Assembly (NCBI RefSeq): GCF_019973775.1
Contig: NZ_AP025032.1
Coordinates: 2,604,001-2,668,000 of the forward strand
Source of the DNA: Aureimonas sp. SA4125
Lineage (GTDB): Bacteria > Pseudomonadota > Alphaproteobacteria > Rhizobiales > Rhizobiaceae
Direction of reading: 5' to 3'
Length of the DNA: 64,000 nucleotides
Part shown: piece by piece, positions 39,032 to 48,031 of the stretch
How the letters are laid out: the number at the start of each line of letters is the position of its first letter
How positions within the stretch are numbered: the stretch's first letter is position 1
The notes under the pieces: generated by a model
Database searches by the model: none
What the model was told of the DNA's origin: nothing
Seen by the model: the letters and a program-made list of their open reading frames with translations, nothing else
Program-made: the position numbers and the translations under genes

Positions 39032-39625
39032 ATGAAAACTTTCATCAAAGCAACTGTCGCCGCAACTCTTCTCGTGTTCGGCCTGACGGCGGCCCAAGCG
39101 AGCAACCTCGGCATGCCGGTGATGGGTGGGACGTCGCAGCCGGTCGGGCACTACGATTTCTGCAAGCGCTACGCGGACGAATGCGGCAAGAACAAAACCG
39201 CTGGCGTCGTGAAGTTGTCCCGCTCGGCCTGGGACAAGGTCGTCGACGTCAACAACGCCGTCAACGTCGGCATCTTCCCGCGGACGGACATGGATATATC
39301 GGGCGTGGCGGAGTATTGGTCCTACCCGAGCACCGAGGGCGACTGCGAGGATTTCGCGCTGTTGAAGCAGTATATGCTGGAGCGCGCCGGATTTCCGCGC
39401 TCGTCGCTGCTGCTGACCGTGGTGCGTCAGCCCAATGGCGACGGTCACGCCGTCCTGACCGTGCGAACCGATCGCGGCGACTTCATCCTCGACAACCTGG
39501 TCGACAAGGTGCTCGACTGGAAGGATACCGAATACCGCTATCTCAAGCGCCAGTCCGAAAGAAACTCCGGCGACTGGCTCAGCATCGGCGACGACCGCAA
39601 CATCCTTGTCGGCAGCGTCAAATAA
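39032..39625 (+). CDS. Transglutaminase-like cysteine peptidase (BTLCP family)
   Basis: 197 aa with a signal peptide ending AAQAS. Catalytic triad is visible: Cys in GDCEDFALLK, His in DGHAVLTV and Asp in FILDNLVD. BTLCP proteins are periplasmic; LapG, a close relative, cleaves biofilm adhesins, but the LapD partner is not nearby. CGGAGAG precedes ATG 39032. Followed by a hairpin. Confidence 0.9.
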   Translation: MKTFIKATVAATLLVFGLTAAQASNLGMPVMGGTSQPVGHYDFCKRYADECGKNKTAGVVKLSRSAWDKVVDVNNAVNVGIFPRTDMDISGVAEYWSYPSTEGDCEDFALLKQYMLERAGFPRSSLLLTVVRQPNGDGHAVLTVRTDRGDFILDNLVDKVLDWKDTEYRYLKRQSERNSGDWLSIGDDRNILVGSVK

Positions 39626-39681
39626 TCTACCGGATCGGTTGACCCGCCTTCGATCTCCCCGTCTCGTGACGGATCAACCGC

Positions 39682-39712
39682 AAGGCCGACCTTGAAAAAG
39701 GTCGGCCTTTGT
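39682..39712 (+). terminator. Terminator after the BTLCP gene
   Basis: 11-12-bp stem AAGGCCGACCTT / AAGGTCGGCCTT with a short A-rich loop, followed by a weak T-rich tail. It can also serve the convergent DUF3126 gene. Confidence 0.65.
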
Positions 39713-39786
39713 CGTTCGAGCCCCGGTGGCCGACGTCTTGCCAGTCGATGATGGTCGCCAGACGAGAGGCTGAGGACCTCGCAGGC

Positions 39787-40008
39787 TTACGAGGCGATGC
39801 CTTCGAGATCCATCTCGAGGATGGTCATCGTGACGTGGTAGGACAGTTCGCCCTCGTCCGTGTCCTTGGAGATAATGCCGACGAACTCGTCGGCGACGTA
39901 GACCTCGGCCGAATCCGCCTTGCGCGGCAGTGGCTTGATGCGGATGTTCGCGCCGGAGAACAGACCCTTGAGATAGGTCTCGAGCTTGCGGATTTCGTCG
40001 GGTTTCAC
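39787..40008 (-). CDS. DUF3126 family protein
   Basis: 73 aa, matching the size and pattern of DUF3126: MKPDEIRKLETYL, IRIKPLPRK, EVYVADEFVGII, DEGELSYHV. Uncharacterised small alphaproteobacterial family. AGGAGAG precedes the ATG. Downstream of cysE on the same strand, so it may share its transcript. Confidence 0.88.
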   Translation of the reverse strand: MKPDEIRKLETYLKGLFSGANIRIKPLPRKADSAEVYVADEFVGIISKDTDEGELSYHVTMTILEMDLEGIAS

Positions 40009-40159
40009 ATGTCTCTCCTGCTTGAATCGCTGCGGAGGGAACTAGCACCTCCCCGGCGGATTCAATAGGCGGCCCGCAACATAGAGCCGCGGTGATAGAC
40101 CTTCCTCCTTAGCGATCGCGCGAAACCGTCCAGGTTTCCGGCTTCGCGGCGGGCGCGGG

Positions 40160-40987
40160 TCAGTCGTCCTTGACGAACATATGGTCCATCGCGCGCGCCG
40201 GTTCGCCGCAACAATCGCCGACGCTCCCGACGATGCGGCCGGGGATGCCGGCTACCGTCGAATGGGGCGGGACGGGCTTCAGCACCACCGATCCCGAAGC
40301 GATCTTCGAGCATTCGCCGATGCGGATATTGCCGAGGATCTTTGCCCCTGCCCCGATCAGCACGCCATTGCCGATCTTGGGATGTCGGTCGCCGAATTCC
40401 TTGCCGGTTCCGCCCAGCGTCACATCCTGGAGGATCGAGACGTTGTCGCCGATCTCGGCGGTGAAGCCGACGACGAGCCCCGTGGCGTGATCGAGAAAGA
40501 TGCCACGACCCATCTTCGAGTGCGGATGGATGTCCGTCTGGAAGACGGCCGAGGAGCGCGCCTGCAGATAGAGCGCGAAATCGCGCCGTCCCTCGTTCCA
40601 CAGCCAGTGCGCCAGGCGGTGCGTCTGGATGGCGTGGAAACCCTTGAAGTAGAGCAGCGGCTCGATATAGCGCTCGCAGGCCGGGTCGCGGTCGAACACG
40701 GCCTGAATATCCGTGCGCAGCGTCTCGCTCCACTGCGAGTTTTCGCCGAGCAGGCCGTCGAAGGCCTGGCTGATGAGAACCGCCGGCACATCCGGATGAT
40801 CGAGGCGCTGGGAGACCCTGTGGATGACCGCCGCCTCCAGACTGCGATGGTTGAGGATCGTGCCGTAGAGAAAGCCGGACAACATCGGCTCGCGCCCCGC
40901 CGCCTCCTCGGCTTCCTGCCGTACCCGCGTCCAGATCGGATCGACGGCCTGGAACAGTCCCTGCGCCTGAAGCCCGCTGACCGTCAT
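40160..40987 (-). CDS. cysE: Serine O-acetyltransferase
   Basis: 275 aa; acetylates serine for cysteine synthesis. N-terminal SATase helical domain (VDPIWTRVRQEAEEA, SGFLYGTILNH) and C-terminal left-handed beta helix with FLDHATGLVVG (catalytic His), DVTLGGTGK and AGIPGRIVG. GGAGTGGCATC precedes the start. The C-terminal tail is longer than in E. coli. Confidence 0.95.
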   Translation of the reverse strand: MTVSGLQAQGLFQAVDPIWTRVRQEAEEAAGREPMLSGFLYGTILNHRSLEAAVIHRVSQRLDHPDVPAVLISQAFDGLLGENSQWSETLRTDIQAVFDRDPACERYIEPLLYFKGFHAIQTHRLAHWLWNEGRRDFALYLQARSSAVFQTDIHPHSKMGRGIFLDHATGLVVGFTAEIGDNVSILQDVTLGGTGKEFGDRHPKIGNGVLIGAGAKILGNIRIGECSKIASGSVVLKPVPPHSTVAGIPGRIVGSVGDCCGEPARAMDHMFVKDD

Positions 40988-41194
40988 GATGCCACTCCTC
41001 CCGAGGCCGTCGCGGCCACATGTCTACTGATCGGTAGAATACCCGATCCGGTCCGAAAAACAATCCGGCGCGTAGCGCCGCTTCCCCCGACCCGTGTGGA
41101 CCCTAACATGATATTCCTCGGTGACCGCCGCAAGACGGCAGGCTGGTCGTGATCGCTCGCCGCGGGCACGGTACGCGAGCCGATCCCGGATCGA

Positions 41195-41962
41195 TCATCC
41201 TTCAGCGGGCTCGCCCAGGAGGAAGCGCAGCACGGCGGCCTTGAAGTGGCGGTCGCCGACAGCCAGCATATGGTCGCGGCCCTCGATCGCGTAGGCTTCG
41301 CCATGCGGGATCAGGGCGGCCAGTCCCTCTGCCGATCCGGCGATCTCGTCACGCGTGCCGACCCCGATCAGCGTCGGCTGGACGATGCGGGAAAGATCGG
41401 CCGGCGTCAGTTCGCTGCGCGAGGTCGTGATGCAGGCGGCGAGCGCCTTCCGGTCGCTGCCCGTGCGGTCGGCGAAGGCCCGGAACATCCGGCCCTGGGG
41501 ATGCGTCACCGCGTCCAGCGAATCGGCGAGCAGCGCTGCAACGATCGGGTCCCAGTCGCCGACGCCCTCGACGAGGCCGAGACCAAGACCGCCGAAGACG
41601 AGCCGCGAAAATCTCTCCGGCGCCGCCAGGGCGGCAAAGGCCGAGACACGCGCCCCCATGGAGTAGCCAAAGAGCGCCGTCTGCGGCACAGCGAGATGAT
41701 CGAGCAGCGCCACCGCGTCGCCAGCCATCTTCTGAGGCGTGTAGGCAGCCGGGTCGTGCGGCTTGTCGCTCGCGCCGTGGCCGCGATGGTCGAAGGCGAG
41801 CACGCGGTAACCGGCATCGCATAGGGTCGAGACCCAGCCCGGATCGATCCAGTTCACTCCCATGTTCGACGCAAACCCGTGCAGCAGCAGGATCGCGGAA
41901 GCACGGGCGCCGCCCTCGTCGAGATAGGAGAGGCGCAGCCCCTCATGCTCGAAAAATTTCAT
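41195..41962 (-). CDS. Alpha/beta hydrolase
   Basis: 255 aa. LLLHGFASNMGVNW carries the oxyanion HG, nucleophile elbow GYSMGARVS, acid region LIGVGTRDE and His in IEGRDHMLAVGD. Substrate unknown. AAGGA precedes ATG 41962; the longer upstream frame to 42160 is not conserved. Divergent from the CHCC zinc-finger gene. Confidence 0.87.
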   Translation of the reverse strand: MKFFEHEGLRLSYLDEGGARASAILLLHGFASNMGVNWIDPGWVSTLCDAGYRVLAFDHRGHGASDKPHDPAAYTPQKMAGDAVALLDHLAVPQTALFGYSMGARVSAFAALAAPERFSRLVFGGLGLGLVEGVGDWDPIVAALLADSLDAVTHPQGRMFRAFADRTGSDRKALAACITTSRSELTPADLSRIVQPTLIGVGTRDEIAGSAEGLAALIPHGEAYAIEGRDHMLAVGDRHFKAAVLRFLLGEPAEG

Positions 41963-42174
41963 GTCGTTCCTTCGATGCTGTCGGCCGCATGGCTGTGGCA
42001 GGACCGACGGTCCGGCACTTGCTTTGTCCACCCCGTCGTCTCGGGTTCTGGCGCGGCCAGCCGGTTCTGGCAAGGCGGAACGCCCACCTGCTCCGGCGAT
42101 ACCCGGCTCTGGCCTTTCGCAGCGCGCGCGACTATCGTCCGCGCCGATCATCAGACCCATGGAGACGACCCGCG

Positions 42175-42423
42175 ATGGCCGGCCATATCATCCCGCATTT
42201 CCAGAACGACGGCGGCCACGAGATGGTGGAGATCGGCGTAAGCGAGTTCATGTGCGTCGGCGCCAATCCGCCCTTCGATCACCCGCATGTCTATCTCGAT
42301 CTCGGCGACGAGGGCGAGAAGGTCTGCGGATACTGCTCGACCCTCTATCGCCGCAACGCCGCTCTCCACGGCACAGAGACCATCCCGCCCGGCTGCGCCT
42401 TCGAAGAGCGCGGCGCCGCCTGA
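42175..42423 (+). CDS. Zinc-finger CHCC-type protein (NDUFS6-like)
   Basis: 82 aa. The CHCC zinc pattern is complete: Cys in EFMCVG, His in FDHPHVYLD, and CGYC. Alphaproteobacterial proteins of this type are related to complex I subunit NDUFS6. GGAGA precedes ATG 42175. Thirteen bases before the FAD monooxygenase gene, same strand. Confidence 0.88.
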   Translation: MAGHIIPHFQNDGGHEMVEIGVSEFMCVGANPPFDHPHVYLDLGDEGEKVCGYCSTLYRRNAALHGTETIPPGCAFEERGAA

Positions 42424-42436
42424 TCCCGCCGCCTTT

Positions 42437-43597
42437 ATGGAGCGCAGCACTGCAATCCTCGTCGTCGGTGCCGGCATCGCCGGGCTGTCGGCGGCGCTGG
42501 CCTTCGCCAGAGCAGGCTTTGCCGTCGATCTTGTCGAGCGGAGCTCGCGACTTGAGGCGGTCGGCGCGGGACTGCAGCTATCGCCCAATGTCCTCCGCGT
42601 CCTTGCGGGCCTCGGCCTCGATCTGGGAAGGCTGAACGCCGTCGCCGCCAGAACCGTCACTCTCCGCTCTTCCAGCAGCGGACGGGTGATCGCGACGGTC
42701 CCGGTCGTGTCGAGCGACGGCACGGCCTATCTCTCGCTGCACCGTGCCGACCTGCAGCGCGCCCTTCTCGACGCCGTTGCCGCCGAGCCGCGCATCGCAC
42801 TGACGCTCGGCAGCCGCTGCACGGGGGTGACGCGGGACGGCACCGATCTGGCCGTCGCCTTCCAGAACGCAGACGGGTCGCTCAACAGCCGTCGGGCTGG
42901 TGTCGTCATCGCTGCCGATGGCGTCGGCTCCGCACTCGCAGCCTCGCTTGGGTTTCCGTCGGCCGTCGCCTCCGGCGACGTTGCCTGGCGGATGACCGTC
43001 GACCGTCCGTGCTCGCCCCAGGCTGGAATAGAGGCCTGGCTCGGGCCGAAACGCCACGCCGTCGCCTATCCGATCCAATCGGGCCAGACGACGAACCTCG
43101 TCCTCATCGGACCGCGAGGCGATGCCGCGGACGACCTGCCGGGATCGGCGACGAAGGCGGCACTGCTTCAGCGCTTCCGGCGCTGGGACCGTCGGCTCCT
43201 CGGTCTGATCGATGCGGCCGGGCCGGCCATGGCCTGGCCTCTGTCGACCATCGAACCCGACCGCAGCGCCCGACACCTTCCGGGGCTGATGTTCATCGGC
43301 GATGCCGCGCATGCGATGCTGCCCTATGCGGCCCAGGGCGCGGCCATGGCGATTGAGGACGGCTGGACCGCCGCCTGGGCCGTTGGCGGGGCCACGTCCC
43401 CCCGCGACGCCGCCGAACGTTATCACGCGGTGCGCGACAACCGCCTTCGACGCGTGCGCAAGCGCGTCGCTTTCCACCGGCGGGTCTACCACCTCCCGGC
43501 GCCTCTCGCTTTGGCGCGCGATACGGTTCTGGGCTTCCGGTCCGGCGAGTCACTGGCCCGCGATCTGGGTTGGCTCTACGACTGGACTCCCCCCTGA
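42437..43597 (+). CDS. FAD-dependent monooxygenase (salicylate-hydroxylase-like)
   Basis: 386 aa. Dinucleotide fold VVGAGIAGLSAALAF at the N-terminus, FAD/NADPH-binding VIAADGVGS, and the GD motif FIGDAAHAMLPYAAQGAA. Group A aromatic hydroxylases share this plan; ubiquinone hydroxylases are relatives. ATG 42437 chosen by similarity; the upstream frame to 42287 overlaps the zinc-finger gene. Substrate unknown. Confidence 0.87.
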   Translation: MERSTAILVVGAGIAGLSAALAFARAGFAVDLVERSSRLEAVGAGLQLSPNVLRVLAGLGLDLGRLNAVAARTVTLRSSSSGRVIATVPVVSSDGTAYLSLHRADLQRALLDAVAAEPRIALTLGSRCTGVTRDGTDLAVAFQNADGSLNSRRAGVVIAADGVGSALAASLGFPSAVASGDVAWRMTVDRPCSPQAGIEAWLGPKRHAVAYPIQSGQTTNLVLIGPRGDAADDLPGSATKAALLQRFRRWDRRLLGLIDAAGPAMAWPLSTIEPDRSARHLPGLMFIGDAAHAMLPYAAQGAAMAIEDGWTAAWAVGGATSPRDAAERYHAVRDNRLRRVRKRVAFHRRVYHLPAPLALARDTVLGFRSGESLARDLGWLYDWTPP

Positions 43598-43754
43598 GGC
43601 GGCCGTCGCGACAATTCTATGGAACCGGCATGTCCCTGCCGCTCTTTCCCTGACGAGCCGTGTCGAGCCCTCGCGAAGAATGGGCGGGCGCTTCCTGTCT
43701 TGAGGAAGGCGCCGAGCGGTTTTGCAAGGGACATTTGCAACAAGAGGACTGACA

Positions 43755-45605
43755 ATGCCGACGATGAACGATACCGCCAGAATGCTGACGGTCGCGGCTC
43801 TTGCTGCGTCGACCGCGCTCAGCGGACCCTTGCTGGCGATGGCGCAGGAGCAGCCGACGCTGCGCTTTGCCCAGGCGACCGAGGAAATCCCGCCGGCCGA
43901 GCCGGCTCCGGAAGCAGCTGCGCCAGAGGCGGCGCCTGCCGAGGAACCAGCAGCCGAAGCTCCGCCAGCCGAACCGGCTCCAGTGGAAGCTCCTGCCGCC
44001 GAAGCCGCGCCAGAACCCGCCGCGCCGGCGCCTGTCGAAGAGCCTGCCGCCGAAGCACCGGCGCCTGCTTTAGAGCCTGCTGCCGAACCGGAAGCGCCGG
44101 CGGAAGCCGCGCCCGAACCCGAAGCAACACCTCCCGCCGAAGCCCCAGCCGCCGAAGCGCCAGCACCCGAGGCACCGGCCGCAGCAGAGCCAGCACCGGC
44201 GCCCGCCGAGCCAGCGCCTGTTGCGCCCGCCGAGGCACCTGCGGTGACAGATACTGCCCCGACGCCTCCCGCGGCTACCGAAACGGCGCCTGCCGAGACG
44301 CAGCCGGCCGGCTCGGATGCGCCAGCGCCCGTTGCCCCTGCTCCCGACACCGCTCCGGCGGCAGCTCCGCCTGCAGCAACCGGCGAGGTCCCGGCGACGC
44401 CGGCTCCCCCGGCAACGACGCCTGACGCCGTCCAGCCGACCCCCGCCGTTCCCGGTGCCGTCCCGCCGGCCACGGCTCCCGCGCCGGATGCGGAAGCGCC
44501 GGCTCGTGGTGGCGAACGACGCGCCCGCGGTGGGGATGCCCCGCGTCCGGTGCCGGCCGACATCCAGACAGCGCCGGTGGAACAAGGTGCGATCGACCAG
44601 AGCGATGCCCGCGTGCAGACCCTCGCGACCCCGGTCGTCGAGCAGCCGATCTCGGCCCAGCGCGGCGAGCGCATCGAGCGCGCACCGCAGGCCGAACTGC
44701 CGCCCGAGGCGAAAGTCGTCGAGCGCGTCGGCAACCGCGACATCATCTCGCTGGGTGCAGCAGCCGTCGCGGGTGCTGCAGTCGGAGCGGCTGCCGGTTA
44801 CTTCATTCGCTCCAACGACGACGAACGGCTGGCTGTCGACTCACGCGATCGCTACACCGAGCGGCTTCCCCGCGGTCGCAACCGCGAGACCATCGTTCGC
44901 GCCAATGGCGCGCAGGTGATCACCATCACGAACCGCTATGGCGACGTCGTTCAGCGGTCGCGGATCACGCCGGACGGCCGCGAGATCGTTCTGTTCTACG
45001 ACCCCTACTCCGAGGAGGACGAGCGCCCGGACTATTACAGTGATGCGGGTGAGGACCTGCCGCCGCTGGAGCTGTCGATCCCGCGCGATCGCTACATCGT
45101 GGATATCGACGAGCCGGACGAGGAGCTCTACTTCGACACCATCGTCGCCCCGCCGGTCGAGACCGTCGAGCGGATCTACTCGGTCGACGAAGTCCGGCGT
45201 TCCTCGCGCATCCGCGACAAGGTGCGGCGTATCGATCTGAGCACGGTGAACTTCGACTTCGGCTCGGCGAGCATTCCGCAGGCCCAGGTCGCGAACCTCC
45301 AGGCTTTGGCCGATGCGGTCTCTCGCGTCATCAAGGACAATCCGGGGGAGACGTTCCTGATCGAAGGCCATACCGACGCCGTGGGTTCGAATGTGGCCAA
45401 TCTGGCTCTGTCCGACCAGCGTGCGGAAGCCGTGGCGACGGCGCTGACGGAATATTTCGAGGTTCCGCCGGAAAATCTCGTGACCCAGGGCTATGGCGAG
45501 GAAGACCTGAAGGTCAACACGCAGGAGGCCAATGCGGATAACCGGCGCGTCACCCTGCGGCGCATCACGGCCCTCGTGAAACCGGTCACTTCGGCCGCGA
45601 AATAA
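43755..45605 (+). CDS. OmpA-family envelope protein with long Pro/Ala-rich linker
   Basis: 616 aa. Signal peptide ending AMAQE, then about 230 residues built almost only of Pro, Ala and Glu (EAPAAEAPAP-like repeats), a glycine/alanine hydrophobic segment near 332-345 (AGAAVGAAAGYF) and a C-terminal OmpA domain (VNFDFGSASI, EGHTDAVGSN, NRRVTLRR) that should bind peptidoglycan. AGAGGA precedes ATG 43755. The linker may span the periplasm; length is unusual. Confidence 0.9.
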   Translation: MPTMNDTARMLTVAALAASTALSGPLLAMAQEQPTLRFAQATEEIPPAEPAPEAAAPEAAPAEEPAAEAPPAEPAPVEAPAAEAAPEPAAPAPVEEPAAEAPAPALEPAAEPEAPAEAAPEPEATPPAEAPAAEAPAPEAPAAAEPAPAPAEPAPVAPAEAPAVTDTAPTPPAATETAPAETQPAGSDAPAPVAPAPDTAPAAAPPAATGEVPATPAPPATTPDAVQPTPAVPGAVPPATAPAPDAEAPARGGERRARGGDAPRPVPADIQTAPVEQGAIDQSDARVQTLATPVVEQPISAQRGERIERAPQAELPPEAKVVERVGNRDIISLGAAAVAGAAVGAAAGYFIRSNDDERLAVDSRDRYTERLPRGRNRETIVRANGAQVITITNRYGDVVQRSRITPDGREIVLFYDPYSEEDERPDYYSDAGEDLPPLELSIPRDRYIVDIDEPDEELYFDTIVAPPVETVERIYSVDEVRRSSRIRDKVRRIDLSTVNFDFGSASIPQAQVANLQALADAVSRVIKDNPGETFLIEGHTDAVGSNVANLALSDQRAEAVATALTEYFEVPPENLVTQGYGEEDLKVNTQEANADNRRVTLRRITALVKPVTSAAK

Positions 45606-45624
45606 ACGGGCCAGACGTGAGACG

Positions 45625-45660
45625 GAAGCCGGCGGCCGAGAGGTCGCCGGCTTCTTCGTT
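45625..45660 (+). terminator. Rho-independent terminator after the OmpA-like gene
   Basis: 10-bp perfect stem GAAGCCGGCG / CGCCGGCTTC with a 10-base loop followed by TTCGTTT. Lies between convergent OmpA-like and AI-2E-family genes. Confidence 0.75.
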
Positions 45661-45758
45661 TGTGGAACAGCGATGCAAGGCGGTGAACAGGTGACTCGAA
45701 GACTGAACTCCGAGGCATAGCCCTCTCCCCGGACTCGCTTTTCGTCGACCCGCCGGCA

Positions 45759-46943
45759 TCAGGCCGCACGATCCTTGACGGCTGGTTCGGGCTCCTCGAG
45801 ATCGTCCTTTTGCGCCGAGAGAAAATCGGCGAGCGGATGCAGCGGCTCGATATAGCTGGCGAAGATCTTCAGGCCGACCATCATCGGCACGGCGACGAAC
45901 ATGCCGACCACACCCCAGATCCATCCCCAGAATGCCACCGAGAGAAAGATCGCGACCGCGTTCATCTCCAGCCGGCGGCCGACCACGGTCGGCTGGATGA
46001 ACTGTCCCTCGATGGTCGAGGCGACGAAATACAGCGCCACCGGCACGAGTGCCTGCCAGAGATCGCCGAACTCGGCGAGGGCGATGACCCCGACAAGCCC
46101 CATCCCCGTCAGGGCGCCGAGATAGGGAATGAAGTTGAGGAGGGCGGCCAGCGCACCGAAGATGAGCGGGGTCGGCATGCCGACCAGCCAGAGCAGGAAC
46201 CCTACCACGGTTCCGAGCCCGACATTGATCATCGTGATCGTCAGGAGATAGTGCGATAGTTCCCGCTCGATGTCGTGGGCGATCCGCAGCGCCAGCTTCT
46301 TGTCCGACAGGGTCGGCATCGCCTTGACGAGCTTGACGTAGAAGAGGTCGCCGGACGCCAGCAGGAAATACAGGAACACCATCGAAAAGAGGATGCTGGC
46401 CAGGATCTGTGGCACGACCTGGGCGGCATCGTCGAGGAGGCCCGGGCTTTTGACAACGACTTCCTGCGGCGGTTCATCTGCCACCGGGCTTGCGGGCTGG
46501 CTGGGCGCTGCCGCCGGCGGAGCGGGCAATTCCTGCAGCCGGTCGAGCCGGTCGCGGACCGCCTTCAGCTGCTCCTCGACGGCCGCCACGTATTTCGGCG
46601 CATTGTTGACGAGTTCCGTGATCGGGTTGCTCAGCATGTAAAAGCCGAAGAACAGCGTCACCAGGGCGCCGACCACGAGCGTGATGGCCGAAACCGGTTC
46701 GGGAATCCTCAGCCGCCGCCGCATCAGCCGGACGATCGGGCTGAGGACGAGGGCGAAGAGGAGCGCGATGATCACCGGCAGGACGAAGCTCGAGGTGAGG
46801 TACAGCGCACCGAACAGAAGGATCAGGAAGATCCCGACGATGGCCCATCGCGGGCCACCGGGCGCCGTCGACACCGCTGTTACTGAGCCTCCATCGGCCG
46901 GCTCCACGGGGACCTCACTGTCTCCCGCTCGTCCAACTGCCAT
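45759..46943 (-). CDS. AI-2E family transporter (PerM/YhhT-like)
   Basis: 394 aa with seven to eight hydrophobic segments, cytoplasmic N- and C-termini, and the family blocks PLIFGALAALLNFIPYLG and GQFIQPTVVGRRLEMN. A Pro/Ala-rich insert follows the second helix pair. The family includes autoinducer-2 exporters and Na+/H+ antiporters, so substrate is open. Confidence 0.88.
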   Translation of the reverse strand: MAVGRAGDSEVPVEPADGGSVTAVSTAPGGPRWAIVGIFLILLFGALYLTSSFVLPVIIALLFALVLSPIVRLMRRRLRIPEPVSAITLVVGALVTLFFGFYMLSNPITELVNNAPKYVAAVEEQLKAVRDRLDRLQELPAPPAAAPSQPASPVADEPPQEVVVKSPGLLDDAAQVVPQILASILFSMVFLYFLLASGDLFYVKLVKAMPTLSDKKLALRIAHDIERELSHYLLTITMINVGLGTVVGFLLWLVGMPTPLIFGALAALLNFIPYLGALTGMGLVGVIALAEFGDLWQALVPVALYFVASTIEGQFIQPTVVGRRLEMNAVAIFLSVAFWGWIWGVVGMFVAVPMMVGLKIFASYIEPLHPLADFLSAQKDDLEEPEPAVKDRAA

Positions 46944-47054
46944 CGCTGCTCGCTCCCGGATTTCTGGCCGATGCGGGAACGCCTATGGCCACTTCGCCCC
47001 GCCCAGACAAGCAGCAAATCGCAAGCCGACTAAACCCACGCACTTTGCCCCAAG

Positions 47055-47095
47055 AAGAAAAAACGCCGCCGGAAGCGCTGCCCGGCGGCGTTTTT
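47055..47095 (-). terminator. Terminator of the aap operon
   Basis: 12-bp perfect stem AAACGCCGCCGG / CCGGCGGCGTTT, loop of 9. On the minus strand it runs into TTTTTTCTTCTT, so it ends leftward transcription from aapP; the plus strand also has TTTTT. Confidence 0.8.
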
Positions 47096-47139
47096 CGTAG
47101 ACTGTCTGACGCCTGGGCGAAACCTGCTCCTAGACTAGA

Positions 47140-47210
47140 AGATGATTCCTAAAGTGACTTCCGGCTTTCGGAAAAGATCATGCGAGAACAAAGAACGAAA
47201 GCAGGACGGC
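47140..47210 (+). repeat. RIME-like palindromic intergenic repeat, copy 2
   Basis: Shares TTCCGGCTTTCGG, GATCATGCG and the exact 15-mer ACAAAGAACGAAAGC with the copy at 36071. The left arm is diverged. Lies between aapP and its terminator. Confidence 0.65.
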
Positions 47211-47234
47211 GACTCGAGGGAAAGCGATCCCGCC

Positions 47235-48020
47235 TTAGTGCAGGATCTGCGACAGGAAGAGCTTGGTGCGCTCGTGCTGCGGATTGGTGAAGAAGGCCGT
47301 CGGCTCGTTCTGCTCGACGATCTGGCCGGCATCCATGAAGATGACGCGGTTGGCGACCTGCCGGGCAAAGCCCATCTCATGCGTGACACAGACCATGGTC
47401 ATCCCCTCCTCGGCGAGACCGACCATGACGTCGAGAACTTCCTTGATCATTTCCGGATCGAGCGCCGAGGTCGGCTCGTCGAACAGCATCACCTTCGGGC
47501 TCATGCACAGCGAGCGGGCGATCGCCACGCGCTGCTGCTGGCCGCCGGAGAGCTGGCCGGGATACTTGTTCGCCTGTTCCGGGATTTTCACGCGCTCGAG
47601 ATAATGCATCGCCACTTCCTCGGCCTTCGCCTTCGGCATCTTGCGCACCCAGATCGGCGCCAGCGTGCAGTTCTCGAGAATGGTGAGGTGCGGGAAGAGG
47701 TTGAAGTGCTGGAAAACCATGCCGACTTCACGGCGCACTTCGTCGATCTTTTTCAGATCGTTGGTGAGCTCGGTGCCGTCGACAATGATCTGGCCCTTCT
47801 GGTGCTCCTCCAGCCGGTTGATGCAACGGATCATGGTCGACTTGCCCGATCCCGATGGGCCGCAGACGACGATGCGCTCGCCGCGGCGGACCTTCAGGTC
47901 GATGTCGCGCAGCACGTGGAACTCGCCGTACCACTTGTTGACGTTGATCAGTTCGACCGCGACCTCCTCCGAGATCTTGCTCGCCGTCGGCCCCGACGCG
48001 CTGGCTGTCTGATTTGACAT
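47235..48020 (-). CDS. aapP: General L-amino acid ABC transporter ATP-binding protein
   Basis: 261-aa ATPase of the polar amino acid type. Walker [13 protein letters not shown]-loop VFQHFNLFP, signature [13 protein letters not shown], Walker [13 protein letters not shown] and switch His [11 protein letters not shown] 48020 with AGGA is preferred over GTG 48026. Last gene of the aapJQMP operon, 11 bp behind aapM. Confidence 0.95.
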   Translation of the reverse strand: MSNQTASASGPTASKISEEVAVELINVNKWYGEFHVLRDIDLKVRRGERIVVCGPSGSGKSTMIRCINRLEEHQKGQIIVDGTELTNDLKKIDEVRREVGMVFQHFNLFPHLTILENCTLAPIWVRKMPKAKAEEVAMHYLERVKIPEQANKYPGQLSGGQQQRVAIARSLCMSPKVMLFDEPTSALDPEMIKEVLDVMVGLAEEGMTMVCVTHEMGFARQVANRVIFMDAGQIVEQNEPTAFFTNPQHERTKLFLSQILH

Positions 48021-48031
48021 GCTCACAATTC

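Noticed and set aside
43850..44500. Dense short repeats as a possible CRISPR or satellite
   Set aside because: They are Pro/Ala/Glu codons within the open frame of the OmpA-like protein, without spacers.
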